The notes: generated from the letters alone by a model not told the origin. 64,000 nt of DNA from Aestuariivita sp. (GCF_021404545.1 NZ_JAAWWD010000007.1:18881-82880); one strand, 5' to 3'; positions 10,099-19,292 are shown, numbered from the stretch's first letter. Numbers and translations: made by a program.

Positions 10099-10122
10099 GC
10101 GGCTGCGCCGCATTCTTTTTTT
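10099..10122 (+). terminator. Second terminator-like hairpin
   Basis: GCGGC-TGC-GCCGC stem followed by ATTC and seven T. It lies about 30 bases after the first terminator and may back it up. Confidence 0.6.
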
Positions 10123-10169
10123 ACTTGTGCGCGGCCGCACGGGCCTTGGGACGCTGTCCCAATCCCTGG

Positions 10170-10193
10170 GAATATTTAAAGCCAGAAGAAGCA
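10170..10193 (+). repeat. Dispersed 24-bp motif, copy 2
   Basis: AATATTT followed by CCAGAAGAAGCA, same layout as at 2908, 21364 and 30941. A 7-bp-stem hairpin (TTGGGAC-GCT-GTCCCAA) lies just before it. Confidence 0.6.
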
Positions 10194-10311
10194 CGGAACG
10201 GTGCTGTGGCGGCTTGCCGGAAAACCGCCTCAAAAGCCTGGCATGAGGTGGCAACAGAGCCTGCCCGGCGAAGGGGCACGATGATGTGCCGCGGCGCCCG
10301 CGGGCAGGTCT

Positions 10312-10623
10312 TCAGATCAGTTCCTGGACTGTTTCAAAGATCTCCAATGCTGGGGGCTCCAGATAGAGATCCCGGCTGCCGCCTGCGTCCTTATGGGCGG
10401 CGCGGAACGCCTCGGATTTGGTCCAGCCCTGAAAATCCGCTTCACTTTGCCAGGCTGTGTGCGAGGCATAAAGGACATGATCGTCGGCTTCGGGCCCACG
10501 CATCAGATGAAACGAGAGAAAGCCCGGCACGTCTTTGAGGTGGCTGTCGCGCTTGAGCCACAGCGCCTCGAACGCGTCAGCGGCATCGGGACGGACTTTG
10601 AACCGGTTCATTGTCAGATACAT
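10312..10623 (-). CDS. Antibiotic biosynthesis monooxygenase (ABM) domain protein
   Basis: 103-residue ferredoxin-like ABM fold. MYLTMNRFKVRPD and VPGFLSFHLMRG resemble the IsdG/HmoA-like small monooxygenases. The frame is open to 10731, but only the ATG at 10623 gives this N-terminus, with AGAGAGG upstream. Neither a heme-degrading nor a quinone-oxidising role can be decided from the sequence. It is divergent from pth. Confidence 0.75.
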   Translation of the reverse strand: MYLTMNRFKVRPDAADAFEALWLKRDSHLKDVPGFLSFHLMRGPEADDHVLYASHTAWQSEADFQGWTKSEAFRAAHKDAGGSRDLYLEPPALEIFETVQELI

Positions 10624-10694
10624 TGTGGCCTCTCTGGAGTTTCGCTCGGTTTCAGGGCATATCGGAACCATCTGAGTAAAGCACAAGGCAGGCC

Positions 10695-11369
10695 ATGCAA
10701 ATCTTTGTCGGACTTGGCAATCCAGGGCCAAAATATGCGGCCAACCGGCACAATATCGGGTTCATGGCTTTGGATCGGATCGCGCGCGATCACGGGTTTG
10801 GCCCGTGGCGTGGCAAGTTTCAGGGTCAGGTTGCAGAAGGGCGGCTGGGCGATGAGAAGGTGATGCTTCTCAAGCCCGAGACCTTCATGAACCTGTCCGG
10901 TCAATCGGTGGGCGAGGCGATGCGGTTTTATAAGCTGGAGCCTGACGACATCACTGTGTTCCATGACGAATTGGACCTTGCCCCCGGAAAGGTGCGCGTC
11001 AAGACAGGCGGCGGGCATGCGGGCCATAACGGGCTTAGATCCCTCCATGGCCATGTCGGAGAGGCCTACAGGCGTGTGCGGCTGGGGATCGGTCATCCCG
11101 GGCAGAAGGATCTTGTCTCGCATTACGTGTTGCATGATTTCGGCAAAGCCGATCAGGCCTGGCTGGACGATGTCCTGGATGGCCTCTCGGACGGGGCGGT
11201 GCATCTGGCGGCGGGAGACAGCGGCAGGTTTCTCAATGCGGTATCGCTGCGCACGGCTCCGGCCCGGTCCAGTATGTCGGCGCAGAAACACAAAGCCCCC
11301 GCCGCGCCCGACCCCGCGCCACAAGAGAGCCGCAGCCCGATGCAGCGTCTGATCGACAAGTTCCGGTGA
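10695..11369 (+). CDS. pth: Peptidyl-tRNA hydrolase
   Basis: Releases tRNA from peptidyl-tRNA that falls off ribosomes. 224 residues. The N-terminus [20 protein letters not shown] carries the conserved N and catalytic [10 protein letters not shown] and [27 protein letters not shown] are the family signatures. About 35 residues beyond the normal end form an Ala/Pro/Ser-rich extension. Confidence 0.96.
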   Translation: MQIFVGLGNPGPKYAANRHNIGFMALDRIARDHGFGPWRGKFQGQVAEGRLGDEKVMLLKPETFMNLSGQSVGEAMRFYKLEPDDITVFHDELDLAPGKVRVKTGGGHAGHNGLRSLHGHVGEAYRRVRLGIGHPGQKDLVSHYVLHDFGKADQAWLDDVLDGLSDGAVHLAAGDSGRFLNAVSLRTAPARSSMSAQKHKAPAAPDPAPQESRSPMQRLIDKFR

Positions 11370-11485
11370 GCCCAAACGTGCGACAGGGGCGAACACGGTC
11401 GGAACGGTGAGGCTGACGGCACGTCGGCATTGCGGGGTCGGCTCAAGAGCTTACGCTGTGAGAAATGGGCTGGAGGATGCGGAAG

Positions 11486-12652
11486 ATGCGCAAATTTGGG
11501 AAATGGTTGGGCCGGATCCTTTTTATGCTGGTTTTGGCAGGCGGCGTTGTTGCGGTCTGGAAATGGGAAGAGATCCAGCGCCTCCATTTCGTGACAACGA
11601 TCTTCGATGCCGACCGGATCGTCCATAACTTCAGCAATATGGAAGAGGCGTTTCTGACCGTACCGGTGCTACGGGGCGACGGGCCTGTCATCCCATTGCC
11701 CGATGGGCCGCCGATGACCCTGCCCCCGGCTGTCGCGAACTGGGTTGTGGAGGCGGACCTGACCTCTCTTTTGGTGCTCAAGCGCGGCGACGTGGTGTTT
11801 GAGGACTATTACCGCGGCACCACGGCTGAGGATCGCCGTATCTCGTGGTCGTTGGCCAAGAGCTATGTTTCGGCCCTGTTCGGGATCTTGCTGACCGAGG
11901 GCGCAATCGGATCGCTGGGCGATCCCGTCACGCAATATGTGCCCGCATTGGTGGGCAGCGCCTATGAGGGGGTGAGCATTCGCAATGTCCTGCAGATGTC
12001 GAGCGGAGTGGTCTTTGACGAGGACTATCTCGATCAGTCCTCCGACATACGGCGTATGGGCCGGGTTCTGGCCCTGGGCGGGCTGATGGATGACTTCACG
12101 GCCAGTTTTACCGAACGCTCCGGCCCGCCGGGTGAGACATGGCGCTATGTCTCGCTTGACACCCATGTGATTGGCATGGTGATCCGAGGGGCGACGGGAC
12201 GGTCGGTTGCCGATCTGATGGGAGAAAAGATCATGACCCCGCTTGGGCTGGAAGGCGCGCCCAGCTTTGCCAGCGATGGGGCCGGTGTCGCGATCGTTCT
12301 GGGGGGGCTCATCATGACCACGCGCGACTACGCGCGGTTCGGGCAGATGATCGCACAGAACGGCACATGGAATGGACGGCAGATCGTGCCGGAGGAGTGG
12401 ATCGCGGCCTCGACCCGGGCAAGCGCGCCGACAGACCCGGATCGCGTCGGGTATGGCTATCAGTGGTGGATCCCGATCGGAGCGGAGCCGGGAGAGTTTT
12501 TCGGGCGTGGCATCTATGGGCAATACATCTATATCGATCAGCAAAGAGATGTTGTGATCGTCACCACCGCCGCCGATCTTGAGTTCCGTCAACCAGGCGT
12601 ACATCGCGGCAATATCGAGCGGATGCGCGAGATTGCCGCAGCCACGCAGTAG
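11486..12652 (+). CDS. Membrane-anchored serine hydrolase (beta-lactamase/EstB-like, class C fold)
   Basis: 388 residues with one N-terminal membrane segment (ILFMLVLAGGVVAVW), so the catalytic domain is probably periplasmic. SLAK (S122, K125) is the SxxK nucleophile motif. WRYVSLDTH gives the tyrosine of the YxN-like motif with Ser in place of Asn. The final KTG-like motif is replaced by a GIYGQYI-type strand. This profile fits 6-aminohexanoate-dimer-hydrolase/esterase-like members rather than true beta-lactamases. An upstream ATG at 11465 is in frame, but GGAGG at 11474-11478 favours 11486. Confidence 0.8.
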   Translation: MRKFGKWLGRILFMLVLAGGVVAVWKWEEIQRLHFVTTIFDADRIVHNFSNMEEAFLTVPVLRGDGPVIPLPDGPPMTLPPAVANWVVEADLTSLLVLKRGDVVFEDYYRGTTAEDRRISWSLAKSYVSALFGILLTEGAIGSLGDPVTQYVPALVGSAYEGVSIRNVLQMSSGVVFDEDYLDQSSDIRRMGRVLALGGLMDDFTASFTERSGPPGETWRYVSLDTHVIGMVIRGATGRSVADLMGEKIMTPLGLEGAPSFASDGAGVAIVLGGLIMTTRDYARFGQMIAQNGTWNGRQIVPEEWIAASTRASAPTDPDRVGYGYQWWIPIGAEPGEFFGRGIYGQYIYIDQQRDVVIVTTAADLEFRQPGVHRGNIERMREIAAATQ

Positions 12653-12665
12653 AAAAGGACCGGCC

Positions 12666-13040
12666 ATGGAACCCGATGAGAGCGTCAATGTCTTGGGCGG
12701 CGCACTGGAGCTTTGCTCTACTTCGCCGATGACTGGGTTCTTCCGAGATGGCCATTGCAACACCTGTGCCAGCGATCATGGCAGCCATACTGTATGCGCG
12801 GTCATGACTGCGGAGTTTTTGGCCTTTTCCAAATATGTCGGGAACGACCTGAGCACGCCGCGCCCGGAATTCGGATTTGGCGGGCTCAAGCCCGGCGATC
12901 AATGGTGCCTTTGCGCCGGACGGTTTCTTCAGGCTGCTGAAGAAGGTTGCGCACCACGGGTGCGATTGGGCTCGACCCATGCGCGCGCACTCGAGGTGGT
13001 GCCATTGGATATGTTGAGATCCTATGGGCTCGACGGGTGA
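12666..13040 (+). CDS. DUF2237 family protein
   Basis: 124 residues, nearly all of it the conserved domain: NVLGGALELCSTSPMTGFF, SHTVCAVMTAEFLAFSK, NDLSTPRPEFGFGGLKPGD and WCLCAGRF. Several conserved cysteines suggest metal or redox chemistry, but no function is established to my knowledge. It begins 13 bases after the serine hydrolase and is probably co-transcribed. Confidence 0.88.
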   Translation: MEPDESVNVLGGALELCSTSPMTGFFRDGHCNTCASDHGSHTVCAVMTAEFLAFSKYVGNDLSTPRPEFGFGGLKPGDQWCLCAGRFLQAAEEGCAPRVRLGSTHARALEVVPLDMLRSYGLDG

Positions 13041-13043
13041 GGT

Positions 13044-13090
13044 GGGCAGAAAATGACACATTTTCTGCCCAGAATTTGTGTCAAATTCTG
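13044..13090. repeat. Two tandem perfect hairpins after DUF2237 gene
   Basis: GGGCAGAAAATG-ACA-CATTTTCTGCCC (12-bp stem) is followed directly by CAGAATTT-GTGTC-AAATTCTG (8-bp stem). There is no T run, so they are not a classical terminator. A similar pair lies at 15491-15540. The first hairpin may still act in 3'-end formation or mRNA protection. Confidence 0.7.
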
Positions 13091-13492
13091 GCGCGGAGCC
13101 GGAATGCCGCTTCGTCTGAAATCCCGGATCCCGTATCGGCACATGTCGCTGCATTGACCTGAAATTTCTGAGAACCGGCCAAAATCTGCGGTCATGCCCT
13201 TTCTATCCGTTTTACATCGGTGCGCATCGATCCAAACCGACTGCGACGTTCTGAGCAGGACGCTCCTGGGGCCCCTCAAAGGGGCATAGGCAGATGCGCA
13301 CGTCCTGCAGCGTGACGCCATCGGCCTGGCAAGAGCTTGTTAGAGCCGGATCTCCCCCGGCGCGGATTGCTCGGGTCAAATCCCCGGACAACGCGCTCAA
13401 TCCTGCGATACGGCAACGGCTTTGAACGCGGCGGAGGGCGCTGCGCTTGAACATTCAATGAGAACCGGGCCAGACCGCTCCGTCACTGTCCC
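13091..13492. other. Gene-free stretch
   Basis: About 400 bases with no frame showing a convincing start, ribosome site or recognisable product. Confidence 0.6.
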
Positions 13493-13753
13493 TCAACTGT
13501 CATCGTCTTCGTCCTCGCCATCCTCTTCGTCCTCTTCTCCTCCGTCGCCCTCATCGTCTTCGCTCTCGTCACCGCTTGCCCCGTCAGCGTCGCTCATCGC
13601 AAAGATCAGGTCCGAGGCGGCGCGGTCCATATCTCCGGAAAGGGAGGTCACCATATTCGGGGGCCGTTCAATGGTCAGAGGAACGGACATACCCGCAAAG
13701 GCTGCGCTCCCCATCAGGAGAGTCACTGCGGAGAGGGTCAAAGTCGTTTTCAT
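13493..13753 (-). CDS. Small secreted acidic protein
   Basis: 86 residues from the ATG at 13753, which has AAAGGA nine bases upstream; an ATG 6 codons earlier is less likely. Residues 1-20 form a Sec signal (MKTTLTLSAVTLLMGSAAFA). The mature protein ends in about 25 residues almost entirely Asp, Glu, Gly and Ser (DESEDDEGDGGEEDEEDGED). The low-complexity tail could bind cations. I do not recognise a family. The opposite strand reads as a serine-rich frame, which I regard as its shadow. Confidence 0.55.
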   Translation of the reverse strand: MKTTLTLSAVTLLMGSAAFAGMSVPLTIERPPNMVTSLSGDMDRAASDLIFAMSDADGASGDESEDDEGDGGEEDEEDGEDEDDDS

Positions 13754-13771
13754 CGTATCCAGTCCTTTCAT

Positions 13772-14202
13772 TCTTCAGGCCCGTCCTGGCCCACTCCGGG
13801 CAGGAACGGAACAGTCCAAACCTGCGCGCCTCGTGGATCGCAAGGAGCCTCCAACTGCTAACAAAGATAGGGGGTTGGAGATCACACAGAAGGGGTCCGA
13901 TGCCAGACGGCGGGAAACGGCTGATCTAGGTCCAGAGTGGCCTTGGTTTATCAAAGATGGGGCAGGTTTTTCCAGACAGCCGGCTCAATGAACCATGCCG
14001 ACGCCGATCCTGAGGGACTGACCGCGTGACGTCTGCAAGAAGTCCGAAGGCGCTCTGACCCCGTCAGGCGGGCGGTCCCGCTCCAACAACCGGCGTGCTG
14101 CAGACATGACGCGCAAAATCCGCCGCAGATCCCCAGACTGCCCGAGGCCAGCCAGGCTCACCCCCGGATCGGCGGAGTGTCGCGCCGCTCAGGCCAGTCA
14201 CC
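13772..14202. other. Gene-free stretch downstream of trpB
   Basis: About 430 bases without a supportable gene. No clear terminator for trpB was seen. Confidence 0.5.
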
Positions 14203-15432
14203 TCAGTACTTGTCGGCCATCTCAAAGCCCAACGCGCGGGCGACGGTGAAGATATCCTTGTCCCCTCGTCCACACATATTCATGCAGATCAAGTGATCAG
14301 TGGGCAGCTTGGGCGCGATCTTCATCACATGGGCCAACGCGTGGCTGGGCTCGAGAGCCGGAATGATGCCCTCTTTCTCGCAACACAGCTGAAAGGCCTC
14401 CAATGCCTCCACATCAGTGATCGACACATATTCGGCGCGACCGATGTCATGCAGCCAGGCATGTTCCGGCCCGATGCCCGGATAGTCGAGCCCTGCGGAG
14501 ATCGAGAACCCTTCCAGGATCTGTCCATCGTCATCCTGTAACAGATAGGTCCGGTTGCCATGGAGCACACCGGGACGCCCGCCAGTGAGGGAGGCGCAAT
14601 GCTCCATCTTGTCGTTCACACCCTTGCCGCCAGCCTCGACCCCGATGATGGCGACTTCGGTATCGTCAAGGAATGGATAAAAAAGACCCATCGCGTTCGA
14701 GCCGCCCCCGATGGCGGCGATCAGCGTATCTGGCAATCGCCCTTCGGCGGCCATCATCTGTTCCTTGGTTTCCTTGCCGATGATCGCCTGAAAATCGCGC
14801 ACCATGGCCGGATAGGGGTGGGGACCGGCGACCGTGCCGATGCAGTAGAACGTATCCCGGACATTCGTGACCCAGTCGCGCAACGCGTCATTCATCGCGT
14901 CTTTCAGCGTACCCCGGCCCGAAGTGACGGGGATTACCTCGGCGCCCAATAGCTTCATGCGAAAGACGTTGGGCGCCTGCCGTTCAACGTCATGGGCGCC
15001 CATGTAAACAATGCATTTCAGACCGAATTTGGCGCAGACAGTGGCGGTGGCCACGCCGTGCTGGCCCGCGCCGGTTTCTGCAATGATGCGGCTTTTACCC
15101 ATGCGGCGCGCCAGAATGATCTGGCCCAGCACGTTGTTGATCTTGTGGGCGCCGGTATGGTTCAGCTCATCGCGCTTGAGATAGATCTTCGCGCCGCCCA
15201 GATGCGTGGTCAGCCGTTCGGCATAATAAAGCGGGCTGGGTCGGCCCACGTAATGGGTCCAAAGATCCTGCATCTCGGACCAGAAGCTGTCATCGGTCTT
15301 GGCGCGCTCGTATTGCTCTTCCAACTCCAGGATCAGCGGCATGAGCGTCTCCGAGACGAACCGCCCGCCAAAATCGCCGAACCGGCCGTTCTCGTCCGGT
15401 CCCCTCATGAAAGAGTTGAAAAGATCATTCAT
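14203..15432 (-). CDS. trpB: Tryptophan synthase beta chain
   Basis: 409 residues. PLP enzyme that condenses indole with serine. The Schiff-base lysine lies in [10 protein letters not shown] (K97), the phosphate-binding glycine loop in [12 protein letters not shown], and [10 protein letters not shown] is the family signature. It is the last gene of an ihfB-lapA-trpF-hypothetical-trpB run on the minus strand. The 107-bp gap before it contains two perfect palindromes. Its partner trpA is 12 kb away. Confidence 0.97.
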   Translation of the reverse strand: MNDLFNSFMRGPDENGRFGDFGGRFVSETLMPLILELEEQYERAKTDDSFWSEMQDLWTHYVGRPSPLYYAERLTTHLGGAKIYLKRDELNHTGAHKINNVLGQIILARRMGKSRIIAETGAGQHGVATATVCAKFGLKCIVYMGAHDVERQAPNVFRMKLLGAEVIPVTSGRGTLKDAMNDALRDWVTNVRDTFYCIGTVAGPHPYPAMVRDFQAIIGKETKEQMMAAEGRLPDTLIAAIGGGSNAMGLFYPFLDDTEVAIIGVEAGGKGVNDKMEHCASLTGGRPGVLHGNRTYLLQDDDGQILEGFSISAGLDYPGIGPEHAWLHDIGRAEYVSITDVEALEAFQLCCEKEGIIPALEPSHALAHVMKIAPKLPTDHLICMNMCGRGDKDIFTVARALGFEMADKY

Positions 15433-15490
15433 AGCGACATTCCCCGTATCGTTGTCAGCGGTTTAGCGAGACCGGGCGCAAGGGTAAAGC

Positions 15491-15540
15491 GATCCTTCGA
15501 AGGATCACTGACAGGGGTGGGCGAATTTTCGAAAATTCGC
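15491..15540. repeat. Two perfect palindromes in front of trpB
   Basis: GATCCTTCGAAGGATC (15491-15506) and GCGAATTTTCGAAAATTCGC (15521-15540). The second begins inside the stop codon of the upstream small gene. Both can form strong hairpins in the mRNA between that gene and trpB. Confidence 0.75.
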
Positions 15541-15770
15541 TACTCTAGGGGATAGATCGGCGCGCGGTTGCAAAACACCACGAAATGGCCGTTGTTCTCA
15601 ATCGCCCGAAAGCCGCGCCGCCGCACCTCTCGGCAAAAGAGTTCCCGTCCCGCGATGCGCTCGACGTCCCGCACCCGGCGTCGGACAACGCCGCCGGTTT
15701 GCGCGGCCTTCGCGCTGAAAACGTGGTCAAGCCAGATCTGCGGGTCGAGGAATTCGGGCATGCTGCTCAT
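15540..15770 (-). CDS. Conserved-looking hypothetical protein between trpF and trpB
   Basis: 76 residues from the ATG at 15770 (in-frame ATGs also at 15788 and 15761). Basic, one compact domain with VRRRVRDVERIAGRELFCREVRRRGF and a C-terminal GHFVVFCNRAPIYPLE. I recall small proteins of this type beside trpF in Rhodobacteraceae, sometimes mis-annotated as TrpF. The function is unknown. It lies 24 bases after trpF, and its placement in the trp operon suggests a link to that operon, which is inference. Confidence 0.65.
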   Translation of the reverse strand: MSSMPEFLDPQIWLDHVFSAKAAQTGGVVRRRVRDVERIAGRELFCREVRRRGFRAIENNGHFVVFCNRAPIYPLE

Positions 15771-15794
15771 GCCCCGAAGCTGCCCCAAACAGAG

Positions 15795-16487
15795 TTACTT
15801 TTGGGTTAACTCCTGGTCTGCGGGACCGAACGCCGCCGCCGACGCGGTCGCGGCGCGCACGAAATCCCGGATCAGGCCCACATCCTTGATCCCCGGCGCG
15901 CGTTCGACGCCCGAGGCCACATCGACCTGGCGCGCGCCCGTCATCCGTATCGCCTCGCCCACGTTCTCGGGCGTGAGCCCCCCCGCCAGCATCCACGGCA
16001 GTTTCCAGTGCTTGCGCCCGGCCAGCAGACGCCAGTCAAAGATCAGGCCGTTGCCGCCGGGCAAAACGGCATCACGCGGCGGTTTGGCATCGATCAAGAG
16101 CTGATCGGCGACATCCGAAAAAGCATCGATCGCCGCCAGATCGCCCGCATCCGCGATACCGATGACCTTCATCACCGGCAAGCCAAACAGTGTTTTGATC
16201 TCACGCACCCGCTCTGGGGTCTCTGCCCCGTGCAGTTGCAAAACATCCAGCGGAACCTGCGTCAGCAGATCCTCAAGCTCGGCATCGGTCGCGTTCACTG
16301 TCAGGCCCACCGTGGCCACGCCAACGGGCACGGCTGTGGCCAGGTGGGCCGCCTTGACCGGATCGACATACCGCGGCGATTTGGCAAAAAAGTTAAAGCC
16401 CAGATATCGCGCGCCTGCTGCCGCAGCCGCGCTCACTTGGTCCACCGTGGTCAGCCCACAGATTTTGACGGATACATCAGATGGCAT
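15795..16487 (-). CDS. trpF: Phosphoribosylanthranilate isomerase
   Basis: Third step of tryptophan synthesis from anthranilate. 230 residues; [12 protein letters not shown] carries the catalytic Cys, [12 protein letters not shown] the substrate loop, and LLIDAKPP with [12 protein letters not shown] the phosphate-binding region. It starts 12 bases after the lapA-like gene, so it is probably co-transcribed with ihfB and lapA. Confidence 0.95.
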   Translation of the reverse strand: MPSDVSVKICGLTTVDQVSAAAAAGARYLGFNFFAKSPRYVDPVKAAHLATAVPVGVATVGLTVNATDAELEDLLTQVPLDVLQLHGAETPERVREIKTLFGLPVMKVIGIADAGDLAAIDAFSDVADQLLIDAKPPRDAVLPGGNGLIFDWRLLAGRKHWKLPWMLAGGLTPENVGEAIRMTGARQVDVASGVERAPGIKDVGLIRDFVRAATASAAAFGPADQELTQK

Positions 16488-16499
16488 AGTGCCGGAGCT

Positions 16500-16850
16500 T
16501 TAGCTTGCTTCGTCCAGAAGCGCCAGAACCTCATCCTTCTGCCCGGCTTTCTCGCCTTTGAGCCGGGTCACCTCGCGTTCCAGCTGCTTGGCTTCGCGTG
16601 ACTTCACGCTTGCCAGGCGCCGGTGCTTGTATTCCCGCATCCATTCCCAGACAAAGCCGATCACCAGCCCCGACACGATCCCGCCAAACACGACGACAAA
16701 GAGCGGCAACTCGATCTGCCAGTTCAAACCAAAGAGCTCGGACAGCCCGCCCGGCAGAAGCTGCAATGTCACCTCGCCCCGATTGGCCATCGCAATCGAC
16801 ACGAGCACGATCGCCAGTACCGCCAGAAACGCATAGCGAATGTAACGCAT
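16500..16850 (-). CDS. LapA-domain (DUF1049) inner-membrane protein
   Basis: 116 residues with two membrane segments (AFLAVLAIVLVSIAM and LFVVVFGGIVSGLVIGFVW), then a cytoplasmic coiled-coil-like tail (AKQLEREVTRLKGEKAGQKDEV). This is the LapA architecture, linked in E. coli to lipopolysaccharide synthesis control. It lies 6 bases after ihfB, the usual place for this gene in Rhodobacteraceae. Confidence 0.85.
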   Translation of the reverse strand: MRYIRYAFLAVLAIVLVSIAMANRGEVTLQLLPGGLSELFGLNWQIELPLFVVVFGGIVSGLVIGFVWEWMREYKHRRLASVKSREAKQLEREVTRLKGEKAGQKDEVLALLDEAS

Positions 16851-16856
16851 GTGATC

Positions 16857-17138
16857 CTATTTCCCGTTCAACCTGTCGCGCAGTAACTTGCCCGTCTTAA
16901 AAAACGGGACATGTTTTTCTTCGACCGCAACCGTTTCGCCCGTGCGCGGATTGCGCCCAATACGCGCATCCCGCTTCTTGACCGAAAACGCCCCAAAACC
17001 GCGCAGCTCGACCCGGTCGCCACGTGCCATCGCATTGGTCACCTCTTCGAACACGGTGTTGACGATCCGTTCCACATCGCGCTGATATAGATGCGGGTTC
17101 TCTTCGGCAATCTTCTGGATCAATTCGGACCGTATCAT
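16857..17138 (-). CDS. ihfB: Integration host factor beta subunit
   Basis: 93 residues of a DNA-bending HU/IHF fold: the family N-terminus [41 protein letters not shown] with the minor-groove Pro arm, and a C-terminus of normal length. The upstream region has TATAGT at about 17170 as a possible -10. It is separated from rpsA by a terminator, so it is probably transcribed on its own. Confidence 0.95.
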   Translation of the reverse strand: MIRSELIQKIAEENPHLYQRDVERIVNTVFEEVTNAMARGDRVELRGFGAFSVKKRDARIGRNPRTGETVAVEEKHVPFFKTGKLLRDRLNGK

Positions 17139-17223
17139 TGTGTGGTCTCTCCCCCGTCGTTTTTTAAAACTATAGGCTCAATCGTCCATCACGGAAATGG
17201 GAGTTGCGACACCGAATTGAGAT

Positions 17224-17247
17224 AAATCCCCGTTTCTGCGGGGATTT
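17224..17247. other. Hairpin upstream of ihfB
   Basis: AAATCCCCG-TTTCTG-CGGGGATTT, a perfect 9-bp stem with no T run, about 85 bases before ihfB. It could be a secondary terminator or part of the ihfB promoter region. Confidence 0.5.
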
Positions 17248-17341
17248 GCTGATCGACCGCCTTCGAATCGAACCTATTTCGCCGACACGGTCGCATACGG
17301 GACAAGAGGCCATCGCGCCGAGGGCGGCTTGATTCGGATGC

Positions 17342-17370
17342 AAAACGGCCCCGCCTCATCAGGCGGGGCC
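17342..17370 (-). terminator. Intrinsic terminator of rpsA
   Basis: GGCCCCGCCT-GATG-AGGCGGGGCC followed by GTTTTG on the minus strand, 36 bases after the rpsA stop. Confidence 0.85.
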
Positions 17371-17406
17371 GCAGCGTCTTGTAACAGGGCGCAGAGCGCG
17401 CCGGGA

Positions 17407-19086
17407 TCAGTCGTCGCCTTTCAGCGCCGCACCCAGGATATCGCCCAGCGATGCACCCGAATCAGACGAGCCATACTGTTGCACGGCCTCTTTCTCTTCG
17501 GCGATCTCGCGTGCCTTGATCGACAGGCCAAGACGGCGGGTCTTGCTGTCGACATTGGTCACGCGCACATCGACCTTATCGCCGACCGAGAACCGCTCGG
17601 GGCGCTGTTCGGACCGATCCCGGCTGAGATCGGAGCGACGGATGAAGGATTTCATGCCTTCATACTCCACCTCGATACCGCCATCCTCGATCGCGGTCAC
17701 AGCGACCGTGACGATGGAGCCGCGCTTAACGCCGCCGACCGCTTCGGCGAACTTGTCACCGCCCAGCGCCTTGATCGAAAGCGAGATCCGCTCTTTCTCC
17801 ACATCGGTTTCCGACACAACCGCCTGCACCATATCGCCCTTGCGATAGTTCTGGATCGCGTCTTCGCCGCGCTCGTCCCAGCTGAGGTCCGAAAGGTGCA
17901 CCATCCCGTCGATATCGCCATCGAGACCGATGAACAGACCGAACTCGGTGATGTTCTTGACCTCGCCCTCGACTTCGGTGCCCTCGGGATGGGTTTCGGC
18001 GAACACTTCCCAGGGGTTGCGCATGGTCTGTTTCAGACCCAGCGAAACCCGGCGTTTGGTCTGGTCGATTTCCAGAACCATGACGTCAACTTCCTGGCTG
18101 GTCGAAACGATCTTGCCGGGATGCACGTTTTTCTTGGTCCAGGACATCTCCGAGACGTGGACCAGACCTTCGACACCCGGCTCCAGCTCAACAAAGGCAC
18201 CGTAATCGGTGATGTTGGTCACGCGGCCCTTGTGGACCGAGCTGAGCGGATATTTGGCGCCGACCAGATCCCACGGATCTTCCTGGAGCTGCTTCATGCC
18301 CAGGGAGATACGGTGAGTTTCCTTGTTGATCTTGATGACCTGCACCTTGATCGTCTCGCCGATATTGAGGATCTCCGAGGGGTGGTTCACACGGCGCCAT
18401 GCCATGTCGGTGACGTGCAGCAGCCCGTCAACACCGCCCAGATCGACGAAGGCACCGTATTCGGTGATGTTTTTGACCACACCGTCGACGTTCTGACCTT
18501 CGGCCAGGTTGCCGATGACCTCTGCGCGCTGTTCGGCGCGGCTTTCTTCCAGGATCGCACGGCGCGACACAACGATGTTGCCCCGGCGGCGGTCCATTTT
18601 CAGGATCTGGAAGGGTTGCTTGAGGCCCATCAGCGGGCCAGCATCGCGCACGGGACGCACATCGACCTGGCTGCCGGGCAGGAACGCAACCGCACCGCCC
18701 AGATCGACGGTAAAGCCACCCTTGACACGGCTGAAGATAGCGCCTTCGACGCGCTGGTCGTCGGCATAGGCTTTTTCCAGGCGATCCCAGGCTTCCTCGC
18801 GGCGCGCCATTTCCCGGCTGATCACGGCCTCGCCACGGGCGTTCTCCGCCGAGCGCAGGTACACCTCAACCTCATCGCCAACAGCGATTTCAGGGGCTTC
18901 ACCAGGGTTCGCAAATTCTTTGAGATCGACACGGCCTTCCATTTTGTAGCCGACGTCGATGATGGCTTGTCCCGCCTCGATGGCGATGACCTTGCCTTTG
19001 ACAACAGTCCCTTCATCGGGCGTGTCCATCTCGAAGCTTTCGTTCAGGAGGGCTTCGAATTCCTCCATAGATGCGTTTTGAGCCAT
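17407..19086 (-). CDS. rpsA: 30S ribosomal protein S1
   Basis: 559 residues with six S1 OB-fold repeats, visible as repeated VxGxVxxITxYGAFVxL units (for example VDGVVKNITEYGAFVDLGG, KGRVTNITDYGAFVEL and GEVKNITEFGLFIGLDG). It holds mRNA on the small subunit. The frame is open for another 138 codons upstream, but the family N-terminus MAQNASMEEFEALL starts at the ATG at 19086. It is unusual in having a terminator-like hairpin in its putative leader. Confidence 0.97.
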   Translation of the reverse strand: MAQNASMEEFEALLNESFEMDTPDEGTVVKGKVIAIEAGQAIIDVGYKMEGRVDLKEFANPGEAPEIAVGDEVEVYLRSAENARGEAVISREMARREEAWDRLEKAYADDQRVEGAIFSRVKGGFTVDLGGAVAFLPGSQVDVRPVRDAGPLMGLKQPFQILKMDRRRGNIVVSRRAILEESRAEQRAEVIGNLAEGQNVDGVVKNITEYGAFVDLGGVDGLLHVTDMAWRRVNHPSEILNIGETIKVQVIKINKETHRISLGMKQLQEDPWDLVGAKYPLSSVHKGRVTNITDYGAFVELEPGVEGLVHVSEMSWTKKNVHPGKIVSTSQEVDVMVLEIDQTKRRVSLGLKQTMRNPWEVFAETHPEGTEVEGEVKNITEFGLFIGLDGDIDGMVHLSDLSWDERGEDAIQNYRKGDMVQAVVSETDVEKERISLSIKALGGDKFAEAVGGVKRGSIVTVAVTAIEDGGIEVEYEGMKSFIRRSDLSRDRSEQRPERFSVGDKVDVRVTNVDSKTRRLGLSIKAREIAEEKEAVQQYGSSDSGASLGDILGAALKGDD

Positions 19087-19187
19087 AAGGTCTCGGTTTC
19101 CTTTACATAACGATCTTTCGGGCCATGCGGTTGTCTCCGCCGGTCTTTGGGTTGGGTTGGTCCGGGGCCGGGCATGCGCCGGGATAC

Positions 19188-19217
19188 AAAAACGAAGGGC
19201 CGGTGCGTCACCGACCC
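19188..19217 (-). terminator. Terminator-like hairpin in the rpsA leader
   Basis: On the minus strand GGGTCGGTG-ACG-CACCGGCCC followed by TTCG and five T, about 100 bases before the rpsA ATG and downstream of the candidate promoter at 19264-19292. It could be an attenuator of rpsA or the old end of an upstream transcript. Confidence 0.6.
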
Positions 19218-19263
19218 TGCTCAAGTCCCAGTCGCACGGCTGTCCCGCCGCTTCGACCAGCGC

Positions 19264-19292
19264 GCTATAGCGGGTATCGGGCAAGGGATCAA
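19264..19292 (-). promoter_or_regulatory. Candidate sigma-70 promoter of rpsA
   Basis: TTGATC, 17-base spacer, TATAGC on the minus strand. The first transcribed base would be about 170 bases before the rpsA start. Confidence 0.5.

Noticed and set aside
13422..13991. Serine-rich plus-strand frame
   Set aside because: The poly-Ser run is the antisense of the acidic Asp/Glu tail of the secreted protein on the minus strand, which has a signal peptide and ribosome site.
13044..15540. CRISPR array suggested by repeated palindromes
   Set aside because: There are only two hairpins per site, no regular spacers, and no cas genes in the window.
17329..19110. 593-codon plus-strand frame antisense to rpsA
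   Set aside because: rpsA shows six S1 repeats on the minus strand; this frame is its shadow.
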